Positions 56,452-64,000 of a DNA stretch of 64,000 nt are shown here, piece after piece. Below the pieces are notes generated by a model. The model was not told where the DNA came from. It searched no databases and was given only the letters and a program-made list of their open reading frames with translations. Every line of letters begins with the position of its first letter. Within the stretch, counting starts at the first letter, position 1. Location: the NCBI RefSeq assembly GCF_000423465.1, contig NZ_KE384020.1:141409-205408 (forward strand). The letters run 5' to 3'. The translations under genes and the position numbers were made by a program. This stretch comes from Propionicicella superfundia DSM 22317 (lineage in GTDB: Bacteria > Actinomycetota > Actinomycetes > Propionibacteriales > Propionibacteriaceae).

Positions 56452-57669
56452 GTGGACGGGGCTGGCACGACCCTGATCGACAACATCGGCAGCCTCGTCA
56501 CCAACGACGCGTCGCGCGGTGATGGTCCCCTCGGGATCATCACCGACGCGGCGCTCGTCGTGGAGGGCGAGCGTGTCCTGTGGGTGGGGCGCCACGATGA
56601 GGTCGATCGGGCCGGAGCGGACTGCCGGGTGGACGCCGGGCGCGGCGCCGTGATCCCGGGCTTCGTCGAATCCCACTCCCACCTGGTCTTCGCCGGGGAG
56701 CGATCCGAGGAGTTCGCGGCACGCATGGCGGGGCTGCCCTACGGCGCCGGCGGCATCCGGACCACGATGGCCCGGACACGTGCGGCCAGCGACGAGCAGT
56801 TGAGCGCGAACGTCGCCCGGCTCACCGCGGAACTGGTGAGGCAGGGGACGACGACGATCGAGTGCAAGTCGGGGTACGAGCAGACGTCCTCGGGGGAGCT
56901 CAGGTCGTTGCTCGTCGCGGGACGGCACACCGATGAGGTGACGCTCCTGGCGGCACACGTGTGCCCGCCCGAGTACGAGGGCCGGAAGGATGCCTATGTC
57001 TCCATGGTCGTGGAGGAGATGGTGCCGTCCGCCGCTGCCCACGCGACGTGGATCGACGTGTTCTGCGAACGCGGGGCCTTCGATGTGGACCAGTCCCGTG
57101 CGGTCCTCCTCGCGGGGCGGCAGGCCGGCCTGGGCATCCGTCTGCACGGTAACCAACTGACGCACAGCGGCGGGGTCCAGCTCGCGGTCGAGCTGGGCGC
57201 TGCGAGCGTCGACCATGTGTGTCACACGGACGACGCCGACATCGAGGCGCTCGCCGGCAGCGACACGGTCGCAACCGTGCTCCCGGGGGCCGACTTCTCC
57301 ACCCGGAACACGTACCCCGACGCCCGGCGCATGCTGGATGCCGGTGTGACCGTGGCGCTGGGGGCCGACTGCAACCCGGGCACGAGCTACACGACCTCGC
57401 TGCCGTTCTGCATCGCCATCGCCGTCCGTGATCTTCACATGACACCCGACGAGGCGCTCTGGGCGGCGACGGCGGGCGGCGCCCGGGCGCTGCGCAGGGA
57501 CGACGTGGGCATCCTCGCGGCCGGCAGCCGCGCCGACCTGTCCATCCTCGATGCCCCCTCGCACCTGTACCTGGCCTACCGGCCGGGCGTGCCTCTGGTC
57601 CGGCAGGTCATCCGTTCGGGGCGGATCGTTGCCGGGGACTCCTCGCAACCTGCGGAAGGACGACGATGA
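56452..57669 (+). CDS. hutI: Imidazolonepropionase
   Basis: A 405-residue amidohydrolase that opens imidazolonepropionate to N-formimino-glutamate. The metal histidines are in [16 protein letters not shown]; further ligands are [12 protein letters not shown] and VDHVCHTDD, and the catalytic Asp lies in [13 protein letters not shown]. The substrate segment IECKSGYEQ is typical of HutI. It starts at a GTG 3 nt after the hutU stop and overlaps hutG by four bases. Confidence 0.96.
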   Translation: MDGAGTTLIDNIGSLVTNDASRGDGPLGIITDAALVVEGERVLWVGRHDEVDRAGADCRVDAGRGAVIPGFVESHSHLVFAGERSEEFAARMAGLPYGAGGIRTTMARTRAASDEQLSANVARLTAELVRQGTTTIECKSGYEQTSSGELRSLLVAGRHTDEVTLLAAHVCPPEYEGRKDAYVSMVVEEMVPSAAAHATWIDVFCERGAFDVDQSRAVLLAGRQAGLGIRLHGNQLTHSGGVQLAVELGAASVDHVCHTDDADIEALAGSDTVATVLPGADFSTRNTYPDARRMLDAGVTVALGADCNPGTSYTTSLPFCIAIAVRDLHMTPDEALWAATAGGARALRRDDVGILAAGSRADLSILDAPSHLYLAYRPGVPLVRQVIRSGRIVAGDSSQPAEGRR

Positions 57670-58625
57670 GTGCCGGCAGGCGATCCGCCGTGCAGTGGTC
57701 GGGTCGCGACGACGGGAGCGGGGACGCCTACGCGCGCTGGCATTCGACGGTCCGTCTCGGCTGGCCGCCGGAGCCGGCAGTCGCTCCGGACGCGGCCGTG
57801 ATCGGCTTCTGCAGCGACGAGGGCGTCCGGCGGAACCACGGACGTGTGGGAGCGGCCGCGGGGCCCGCCTCGATCCGAGAGATGCTCGCCCAGTTGGCCG
57901 CTCCGCGACGGGGCGACGGCACACCGGCGGAGCTCGTGGACCTCGGGGACATCGTGGTCGAGGGTGAGGACCTCGAGAGCGCACAGGCTCTGCTGGGCGC
58001 CACCGTCCGCGAGGTCGTCGATGCAGGCGCGCTGGCGGTCGTGCTCGGTGGCGGGCACGACGTGGCCTTCGGCTCCTACCTGGGGCTCGCGGCATGTGAG
58101 CGATCCCGAACAGGCGAACGGCAGGGCGTGTTCAATCTCGACGCGCATCTCGACCTGCGGCGAGCCGAGATCCCCACCTCGGGAACTCCCTTCCTGCAGA
58201 TGTTCCTGCACCATCGGGGACGCGGGGCGTTCCGCTATGCGGCGGCAGGCATCTCGATCGCGAACAACACGCGTGAGCTGTTCGACACGGCCGAGTCGCT
58301 GGGCGTGTCGATCCTGTTCGACGACGAGTGCACCCCGCCGCTGGCGAGCGCCTTCGTGCGCGAGTTCCTGGCGGAGGTCGACCTGGTCCATCTCACGATC
58401 GACCTGGACGGCTTCCCGGCTGCGGTCGCGCCCGGCGTCAGCGCCCCTGCGGGATTCGGCATCGACGTGAGCGTGGCGCGTGACATGTGCCGGGCCGTGG
58501 CCGCATCGGGCAAGCTGGCGGTCCTCGATGTCGCCGAGCTCAACCCGCGCTTCGACGTGGACGGCCGCACCGCTCGGCTTGCGGCACGCATGGTGGACGA
58601 CATCCTCCGCGCGTGTTTGCGCTAG
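57666..58625 (+). CDS. hutG: Formimidoylglutamase
   Basis: A 319-residue ureohydrolase (arginase fold) that releases formamide from formimino-glutamate and gives glutamate. The Mn ligands are in [21 protein letters not shown] and [15 protein letters not shown]. The ATGA overlap with hutI shows coupling. Its presence makes this the direct route to glutamate plus formamide rather than the HutF branch. A hairpin follows (58692-58720). Confidence 0.95.
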   Translation: MSAGRRSAVQWSGRDDGSGDAYARWHSTVRLGWPPEPAVAPDAAVIGFCSDEGVRRNHGRVGAAAGPASIREMLAQLAAPRRGDGTPAELVDLGDIVVEGEDLESAQALLGATVREVVDAGALAVVLGGGHDVAFGSYLGLAACERSRTGERQGVFNLDAHLDLRRAEIPTSGTPFLQMFLHHRGRGAFRYAAAGISIANNTRELFDTAESLGVSILFDDECTPPLASAFVREFLAEVDLVHLTIDLDGFPAAVAPGVSAPAGFGIDVSVARDMCRAVAASGKLAVLDVAELNPRFDVDGRTARLAARMVDDILRACLR

Positions 58626-58691
58626 CCGGGGCCGGATAGCGATCGCCTCACGGCATCGCCGCAATGCCGCCGTGAATCCCACGGCGTGAGT

Positions 58692-58720
58692 TCGTCGAGG
58701 ACGCCTGCGCACCTCGACGA
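58692..58720 (+). terminator. Hairpin after hutG
   Basis: TCGTCGAGG (58692-58700) pairs with CCTCGACGA (58712-58720) over an 11-nt loop, 67 nt after the hutG stop. It may reduce read-through into the permease gene. Confidence 0.45.
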
Positions 58721-58782
58721 GGCAGATGCAGTACCTTCAGCGGTCGATCACGAGATCTTTCAATAACGCGGCAGTGAGTTTC

Positions 58783-58800
58783 TGTCTCGGGTCTCAGACA
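58783..58800. promoter_or_regulatory. Inverted repeat upstream of the permease gene
   Basis: TGTCT (58783-58787) and AGACA (58796-58800) with an 8-nt spacer, 86 nt upstream of the permease start. A second IclR site for the right half of the cluster is possible; the half-sites are short. Confidence 0.3.
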
Positions 58801-58885
58801 ATGGGGCGACGAGTGCTGAGGCGGTCACGCACGTGAGAGACCCTTATCCATGGAGCAACGAGGCTCAAAGAAAGGAAGCTCGAAG

Positions 58886-60355
58886 ATGGGCGTCGCGGAC
58901 AAGGTCGCGAGTGAGTCGGAGGGGACCCCGTCCCCCAAGAAAGGCATTGAGCGTCGGTCGATCGAGATGATCCCCGACAGCGAGCGTCACGGGACCCCGT
59001 GGAGCCAGTTCACGCTGTGGTTCGGGGCGAATCTGCAGATCACGGCAATCGTGGACGGCGCCCTGGCCGTGGTCTTCGGGGCCGACGCACTATGGGCTAT
59101 TCTCGGTCTGTTCATCGGTCAGGTCATCGGTGGCACGGTCATGGCGTTGCACTCGGCGCAGGGGCCACGCCTCGGGCTGCCCCAGATGATTAGTTCTCGC
59201 GCCCAATTCGGCGTCTATGGGGCGACGATCCCCCTGGTCCTCGTCCTCATGATGTACCTGGGTTTCGCCTCGACCGGGACGGTCTTGTCCGGGCAGGCGA
59301 TCAACGCGGCCATCGGGTCCGACCAGAGATGGATCGGGATCGTGATCTTCGCGGGCATCACCGCCGTCATCGCGATCTTCGGGTACGACGTCATCCACCG
59401 ACTCGGCCGCATCGCCTCGACCGTGGGCATGGTCGGCCTGGGGTACGTCGCGATCCGGCTGTTCCAGACGAACTCGTTCGGCGGGGCCCTGGCGAACTCG
59501 CAGTTCGAGCTGGTTCCGTTCATGCTGGCCATCGCCCTTGCCGCGGGATGGCAGCTCACGTACGCCCCCTACGCGGGCGACTACTCGCGGTACCTGCCTC
59601 GCGACACGCCGTTCGGCCGTGCGTGGCTCGGTCCCTTCGCCGGCTCGGTGCTGGGCGCGACTCTCTCCATGACTCTCGGCGTCTTCGTCGCCGTCGCGGG
59701 CGGCAAGGCATTCCTGGGCAACCAGGTCGGCTTCATCGGCGGGTTGGCCCACAACCAGGTTCTCACCGTGCTCGTCCTGATCACGATCGTCGTGGGAAAG
59801 CTCACGGTCAACACCCTGAACGCCTACGGCGGCGTGATGGCGATCTCGACGGCGCTGTCCGGATTCACGGGCAAGGACACCATTCCTCCCAAGGTGAGGA
59901 TCTCCTTCGTCATCGGCTTCAACCTGGTTGTCATCGGCATCGCACTGTGGGCCTCGGCCGACTTCCTCACAAACTTCAAGAACTTCATCCTCTGCCTTCT
60001 GCTCTTCTTCGTCCCGTGGTCGGTCATCAACCTGATCAACTTCTACATCGTCGCGAAGCGGAATATCGACGTCCCGGCGCTGTACTCGGTGAAGGGACGC
60101 TATGGAAAGCTCCACGTCCCCACTGTCGCGGTCTATTTCGTGGGCGTGCTGATTCAGATCCCCTTCATGTCCCAGGCGTTGTTCACCGGTCCTCTTGCGC
60201 GGATGATGGGCGGGATCGATCTCTCGTGGATCGTGGGTCTGATCGGAACTGCCGTGCTGTACTACCCGATCAGCCGGAACGCATTCGACTATCCGTCGCG
60301 CATGATCTATCCCGAGGGCATGGTCGTCGACCGCAAGGACGCAAGCATCGGCTGA
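58886..60355 (+). CDS. NCS1-family (purine/cytosine permease-like) transporter
   Basis: A 489-residue permease with 12 hydrophobic helices. It has the NCS1 start ERHGTPWSQFTLWFGANLQI, GPRLGLPQMISSRAQFG in TM3, and YAPYAGDYSRYLP. NCS1 proteins import nucleobases, allantoin, hydantoins and related nitrogen heterocycles with Na+ or H+. Here, among urocanate genes, an imidazole acid is a plausible cargo (inference). The ATG at 58886 (MGVADK) has AAGGAAG upstream; an ATG at 58850 would add 12 residues. Confidence 0.9.
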   Translation: MGVADKVASESEGTPSPKKGIERRSIEMIPDSERHGTPWSQFTLWFGANLQITAIVDGALAVVFGADALWAILGLFIGQVIGGTVMALHSAQGPRLGLPQMISSRAQFGVYGATIPLVLVLMMYLGFASTGTVLSGQAINAAIGSDQRWIGIVIFAGITAVIAIFGYDVIHRLGRIASTVGMVGLGYVAIRLFQTNSFGGALANSQFELVPFMLAIALAAGWQLTYAPYAGDYSRYLPRDTPFGRAWLGPFAGSVLGATLSMTLGVFVAVAGGKAFLGNQVGFIGGLAHNQVLTVLVLITIVVGKLTVNTLNAYGGVMAISTALSGFTGKDTIPPKVRISFVIGFNLVVIGIALWASADFLTNFKNFILCLLLFFVPWSVINLINFYIVAKRNIDVPALYSVKGRYGKLHVPTVAVYFVGVLIQIPFMSQALFTGPLARMMGGIDLSWIVGLIGTAVLYYPISRNAFDYPSRMIYPEGMVVDRKDASIG

Positions 60356-60404
60356 GCGTGGCGCTCAGTTGCCCATCTTCCTGAACTGGAGAGTAGAGAA
60401 TAGA

Positions 60405-61553
60405 ATGTCGTTCCACATTTCCGAGGACCAAGAACTGCTGCGTGATTTCGTTCGCGAGTTCGCAACCTCGACGCTGCAGCCCAATGCCGCTGCGGTGGAT
60501 GAGAAGGGGGAGTTCGCACAGATCCAGTACGAGGCGCTGATCGAGGCCGGCTTCGCCGCGCCGGGCATCCCGGAGGAGTACGGGGGAGACGGTCTGGACG
60601 CCGTGTCGGCGGCGATCGTCATCGAGGAGATCGCTCGCGTCTGCGCGTCGTCGTCCATCGTGCTGTCGTCGAACAAGCTGGGAATGACACCGCTGCTGCA
60701 CTACGGAACCGAAGAGCAGCGGCAGCGCTACCTGCCGGAGGTCGCGCGAGGCGAGGCGCTGTTCGGGTACGCCCTCAGCGAGTCCGAGGCCGGCTCCGAT
60801 CCGGGCGGCATGACCTGCCGCGCCCAGCAGGACGGCGGGCACTACGTGCTCGACGGGGTCAAGGCATGGGTCACCTCGGCGGGAGTCGCGAAGTACTTCA
60901 TCGTGTTCGCGAACACCGATCCCGAGGACCCGCGGCACCGCATCAGTGCCTTCATGGTTCATGCCGACGATCCGGGTGTCTCCTACGGAGCCCCCGAGCA
61001 CAAGATGGGCATGCGCGGCTCCGTCACCCGCGAGATGATCCTCGACAACTGCCGTATCCCTGCCGATCGTCTCGTCGGGAAGCGTGGCCACGGCCTCGGG
61101 CTGGCCTTGGGAACGCTCGATCACACACGCATCTCCATCGCCGCCCAGGCGGTCGGCATCGCACAGGGCGCCCTGGACGTCGCCGTCGGCTATGTGCAGG
61201 AGCGCAAACAGTTCGACCAGCCCCTGGCGGCGTTCCAGGGGGTGCAGTTCATGCTGGCCGACATGGCGATGCGCACCGAGGCGGCGCGACAGATGACCTA
61301 CGCCGCCGCCGACCGCAGCATTCGCAAGGCGGGCGATCTCACCTTCTTCGGGGCGGCCGCCAAGTGCCTGGCCTCCGACACCGCGATGGCCGTCACCACC
61401 GACGCCGTCCAGCTCCTGGGCGGCATGGGATACAGCAAGGACTTCCCGGTCGAACGGATGATGCGCGATGCCAAGGTCACCCAGATCTACGAGGGAACCA
61501 ATCAGATCCAGCGCATCGTGATCGCACGGCAGTTGTTCACGAGGGGCAAGTGA
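60405..61553 (+). CDS. Acyl-CoA dehydrogenase
   Basis: A 382-residue FAD flavoprotein that introduces (or, in reverse, removes) a 2,3-double bond of an acyl-CoA. It has FGYALSESEAGSDPGGM (FAD/substrate loop), KAWVTSAGVAKYFIV, ERKQFDQPLAAFQGVQF, QLLGGMGYSKDFPVERMMRDAK and the C-terminal IYEGTNQIQRIVIARQL. The usual catalytic Glu is in IYEGTN. The start MSFHISED at 60405 follows GGAGAG. It lies 49 nt after the permease and 1 nt before the CoA-transferase gene, followed by its electron acceptor ETF. Confidence 0.95.
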   Translation: MSFHISEDQELLRDFVREFATSTLQPNAAAVDEKGEFAQIQYEALIEAGFAAPGIPEEYGGDGLDAVSAAIVIEEIARVCASSSIVLSSNKLGMTPLLHYGTEEQRQRYLPEVARGEALFGYALSESEAGSDPGGMTCRAQQDGGHYVLDGVKAWVTSAGVAKYFIVFANTDPEDPRHRISAFMVHADDPGVSYGAPEHKMGMRGSVTREMILDNCRIPADRLVGKRGHGLGLALGTLDHTRISIAAQAVGIAQGALDVAVGYVQERKQFDQPLAAFQGVQFMLADMAMRTEAARQMTYAAADRSIRKAGDLTFFGAAAKCLASDTAMAVTTDAVQLLGGMGYSKDFPVERMMRDAKVTQIYEGTNQIQRIVIARQLFTRGK

Positions 61554-61554
61554 G

Positions 61555-62766
61555 ATGAGCGGGCAGACATCCCCGGTCCTGGACGGCGTCAAGGTGCTCG
61601 ACGTGAGCCGCGTCCTGGCGGGCCCCTACTGCGGGGGCCTGCTGGCCGACATGGGCGCCGACGTGGTGAAGGTGGAGTCGCCGGGCGGCGACGACGCGCG
61701 CCACCTGGGCCCCTTCGTCGACGGCGAAAGCGTGTACTTCGCGCAGCTCAATCGGGGCAAGCGCAGCGTGGTGCTGGATCTGAAGGACCCCGTGGGCCAC
61801 GCGACGTTCCTCTCGCTGGTCGAGGAAGCCGACGTGGTGATCGAGAACTTCCGGCCCGGCGTCACCACCCGCCTGGGCATCGACGCGCCCCTCCTGCGCG
61901 CGGTGAACCCGCGCCTGGTCTATGCGAGCGTCTCGGGGTTCGGGCAGCAAGGGCCGTTCGCCAAACGGCCCGCCTACGACCTCATCGTCCAGGCGATGTC
62001 GGGCCTGATGGCCGGCACCGGTCAGGTCGGCGGACCCCCGACACGCGTCGGGGAGTCCTTGGGCGACCTGGTCGCGGGTCTCTTCGCCGGGTGGGCGATC
62101 TGCGCGGCGCTGTTCGACCGTTCGCGGACGGGCCGGGGGCGTCACGTGGACATCTCCATGTTCGACTCGCTGCTCGCATTGCAGGTCACGGCGCTCAGCC
62201 TCCGCACCGCGACCGGGTCCCTGCCGGGGCGCATCGGCAATCGTCATCCTGTGTCGGTGCCGTTCGACACGTTCGCGACCACCGACGGGATGGTGGCGAT
62301 CGCGGTTGCGAACGACGCGATCTGGGCGCGGCTGTGCACGATGATCGGACGCCCCGAGCTGGGGGTCGACCCGCGGTACGTGGGGGATGCCCATCGGAGC
62401 GGCAGGCTCGAGGAGATCACGGCGCTCGTGGGTGCGTGGACGAGCGGACTCGATGTCGACCAGGTGCTGGAAGCCACCGCCCAGGCCGGGGTGCCCGCGG
62501 CGCCGATCTGGGACCTGAACCAGGCCCTGGGCAGCGAGCATGCGCGTCACCGTCACACCCTGGGCTCCTTCGCCCACCCCGTTCTCGGCGAGACTCCCTA
62601 TCTGCGGCATCCCGTCGACTTCGACGACGAGCGGTCCGACGATCCGCCGACGTCGGCCCCCAGCCCCGCGCTCGGGGCGCACACCGCGGACGAGGTGCTC
62701 GCTTCCTGGCGGGCCACGCCCGCCCATGCATTCGCCGGCACGACCGATGTGGAGGACTTGCGATGA
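61555..62766 (+). CDS. Class III CoA-transferase (CaiB/BaiF family)
   Basis: A 403-residue enzyme that moves CoA between carboxylic acids. The N-terminal signature is LDGVKVLDVSRVLAGPYCGGLLADMGADVVKVE. The catalytic Asp is expected in KRPAYDLIVQAMSGLM, and the C-terminal half has DGMVAIAVANDAIWARLC and VPAAPIWDL. In this operon it could activate an imidazole acid by exchange with the CoA ester of the product. It overlaps etfB by four bases, so expression is coupled. Confidence 0.94.
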   Translation: MSGQTSPVLDGVKVLDVSRVLAGPYCGGLLADMGADVVKVESPGGDDARHLGPFVDGESVYFAQLNRGKRSVVLDLKDPVGHATFLSLVEEADVVIENFRPGVTTRLGIDAPLLRAVNPRLVYASVSGFGQQGPFAKRPAYDLIVQAMSGLMAGTGQVGGPPTRVGESLGDLVAGLFAGWAICAALFDRSRTGRGRHVDISMFDSLLALQVTALSLRTATGSLPGRIGNRHPVSVPFDTFATTDGMVAIAVANDAIWARLCTMIGRPELGVDPRYVGDAHRSGRLEEITALVGAWTSGLDVDQVLEATAQAGVPAAPIWDLNQALGSEHARHRHTLGSFAHPVLGETPYLRHPVDFDDERSDDPPTSAPSPALGAHTADEVLASWRATPAHAFAGTTDVEDLR

Positions 62767-63524
62767 CGATCGTCGTTGCGTACAAATACGCCGCCAACTC
62801 CCAGGACGCGTCCGTCGCTCCGGACGGTCACGTCGACTGGTCTCGTGCGAAGGAGGCGGTCAGCGAGTACGACTCGGTGGCGATCCAGTTCGCGCGCCAC
62901 GCCGCCGCTGCCGCGGGAGGCGACGTGGTGGGTGTCACCGTCGGCGGCGCCGCCGCCGGAACGCCCAACGCCCGCAAGGGAGCCCTGGCACGCGGGCTCG
63001 ACCGGGCGCTCGTCCTCGCCGACGACGCCACGAGCGGATGGAACGCCACCGCGACGGGCTCCGCGCTGGCGCACCTGGTCGAGCGCATCGACGGCGTCGA
63101 CTGCGTCATGACGGGCGACGCCTCGGTGGACGAGGGCGCGCAGATGATCCCCGCGCTGATCGCCGGTCACCTCGGATGGCCCTGTTTCCTTGAGGTGAGG
63201 GCCATCGATCGCACCGCGGACGGGTGGCGTCTGGTGCAGGACCACCAGGGCGGCACGCGCACGGTGGACGTGGCGGGCCACGTCGTCATCTCCGTGGCGA
63301 CGGACGCCGTCGAAGCGAAGAGCCCCGGCATGAAGGACATCCTTGCGGCCGGCAAGAAGCCGAGCGAGGACGTCGCCCTGGCCGAGGTGCAGCCGGCCGA
63401 CGTGACGTGGGACGTCGTGGGCCGGGCGCCGGCGCCGACGCAGGCGCGCCGGCGGGAACTGTTCGACGGCGCGGACGCGCCCGCCGAGTTGGCGGCCGCG
63501 CTGAAGACCACCGGCGTGCTGTGA
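62763..63524 (+). CDS. Electron transfer flavoprotein beta subunit (FixA-like)
   Basis: A 253-residue ETF beta chain that binds AMP and docks to the dehydrogenase. The start IVVAYKYAANSQDASV matches the FixA/CarD-like branch rather than the classical EtfB opening (KR-V-VP). GLDRALVLADD and GDASVDEGAQMIPALIAGHLGWP are the nucleotide and core motifs, and VEAKSPGMKDILAAGKKP is the recognition loop. ATG in ATGA overlap with the CoA-transferase. Confidence 0.92.
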   Translation: MTIVVAYKYAANSQDASVAPDGHVDWSRAKEAVSEYDSVAIQFARHAAAAAGGDVVGVTVGGAAAGTPNARKGALARGLDRALVLADDATSGWNATATGSALAHLVERIDGVDCVMTGDASVDEGAQMIPALIAGHLGWPCFLEVRAIDRTADGWRLVQDHQGGTRTVDVAGHVVISVATDAVEAKSPGMKDILAAGKKPSEDVALAEVQPADVTWDVVGRAPAPTQARRRELFDGADAPAELAAALKTTGVL

Positions 63525-63554
63525 TCCGCACCCAGGACCTGAAAGGGACGAACA

Positions 63555-64000
63555 ATGAGTAACACGTGGGTTGTCGCCACCCAGCCGGCGATCGGATCGC
63601 TGCTCGAACTCGGTCGTGCGCGAGGAGGAGACGTCATCGTCGTGGCGGTCGGCGACGCCGCGGCGAAGGCCGGCGGCGGCGACCGGGTCATTCGCGTCGA
63701 GGTCGCTGCGGGAACGCCGCTCGAAGCGGTCGCGCCCGTCGTCGCGGCGCACGTCGACCCTCAGCCGGGAGACGTCGTGCTGACCGGAAGCGGCAGCGCG
63801 GACCGGGCCATCGCCGGGGCCGTCGCCGCTCGCCACGGGCTGCCGGTCGCACGCGGCGTGAATCACGTGGCGACCGACGAGGTCCGTGTGCCCAGATACG
63901 GCGGGATCGCCGAGGAGACCGTCTCCTTGGAGAAGGCGATCCTGCTCGTCGTGGATGCGCACGGCGAGACGGAGGGGGAGGCCGCAGCCGGGGAGCCGGC
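63555..64000 (+). CDS. Electron transfer flavoprotein alpha subunit, 3' partial
   Basis: The first ~148 residues of an ETF alpha chain, cut by the window end. The N-terminal domain runs through PGDVVLTGSGSADRAIAGAVAARHGLPV, which corresponds to the EtfA/FixB family domain I, then VPRYGGIAEETVSLEK. The FAD-binding C-terminal domain is beyond base 64000. It begins 30 nt after etfB with AAAGGGACG before the ATG and is clearly its partner. Confidence 0.88.
   Translation, partial: MSNTWVVATQPAIGSLLELGRARGGDVIVVAVGDAAAKAGGGDRVIRVEVAAGTPLEAVAPVVAAHVDPQPGDVVLTGSGSADRAIAGAVAARHGLPVARGVNHVATDEVRVPRYGGIAEETVSLEKAILLVVDAHGETEGEAAAGEP

Noticed and set aside
54598-58095. 1165-residue open frame on the minus strand
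   Set aside because: It is antisense to hutU, hutI and hutG, is Arg/Gly/His-rich without domains, and results from high GC3 in the genes on the other strand.
53810-64000. Searched for histidine ammonia-lyase (hutH)
   Set aside because: No Ala-Ser-Gly (MIO) type sequence or aromatic lyase-like frame is present on either strand in the cluster.

Overview
The window is GC-rich DNA from an actinobacterium. The evidence is the bcc-aa3 respiratory genes (qcrCAB, ctaDEF), class II DAHP synthase, a PimB'-like mannosyltransferase, DUF2510, DUF3040 and sunset domains, a PASTA kinase, a TCGAAC-N4-GTTCGA SOS box and many leaderless promoters. Gene order from ctaD to the DUF3040 gene follows, with insertions, the conserved actinobacterial block that I recall as M. 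tuberculosis Rv2200c down to Rv2169c. A member of the Propionibacteriales is plausible, but I cannot fix the genus.

Layout: 1-9.5 kb holds terminal oxidase and cytochrome bcc genes, guaB1 and trpD. 9.5-15.2 kb holds an A24 prepilin-type peptidase, two poorly known genes including a frame-interrupted sunset-domain protein, a cyclophilin and a DEDD-exonuclease/GIY-YIG nuclease. 15.2-25.3 kb holds an NlpC/P60 hydrolase, a Tat lipoprotein HExxH peptidase, a PimB'-like transferase, an esterase, a PlsC-type acyltransferase, a two-component system, aroF (class II), a threonine aldolase and an MBL-fold protein. 25.3-38.1 kb is an accessory stretch: a DUF2510 protein, a seven-gene ABC exporter operon that looks like a split YbhF-type system with two adaptors, an MFS/TetR pair, and an XRE-cupin regulator divergent from a flavoprotein-methyltransferase fusion. 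38.2-46.1 kb returns to the conserved block: PASTA kinase, ThiE-like protein, prenyl synthase, metF and a HelD/HelR-type helicase. 46.1-51.1 kb is accessory: an FAD oxidoreductase, a complete form II RuBisCO, and a trypsin-like protease coupled to a frameshifted lipoprotein. 51.3-53.6 kb is a LexA-controlled HEPN-dinB operon and DUF3040. From 53.8 kb to the end lies an IclR-led catabolic cluster where the mraZ/dcw genes would normally be expected.

Two things stand out. First, the catabolic cluster encodes urocanate hydratase, imidazolonepropionase and formimidoylglutamase, and within the visible part it has no histidine ammonia-lyase. It runs instead into an NCS1 permease, an acyl-CoA dehydrogenase, a class III CoA-transferase and both ETF subunits. 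That gene set fits a CoA-dependent route between imidazolepropionate and urocanate feeding the hut pathway. Second, a form II RuBisCO with every catalytic residue in place, and in the same numbering as the Rhodospirillum rubrum enzyme, sits alone in an otherwise heterotrophic-looking actinobacterial locus. No phosphoribulokinase or CbbR is nearby.

I saw no rRNA, tRNA, CRISPR array, insertion sequence or replication origin. Family names come from reading the sequence and memory of the families, without database searches.
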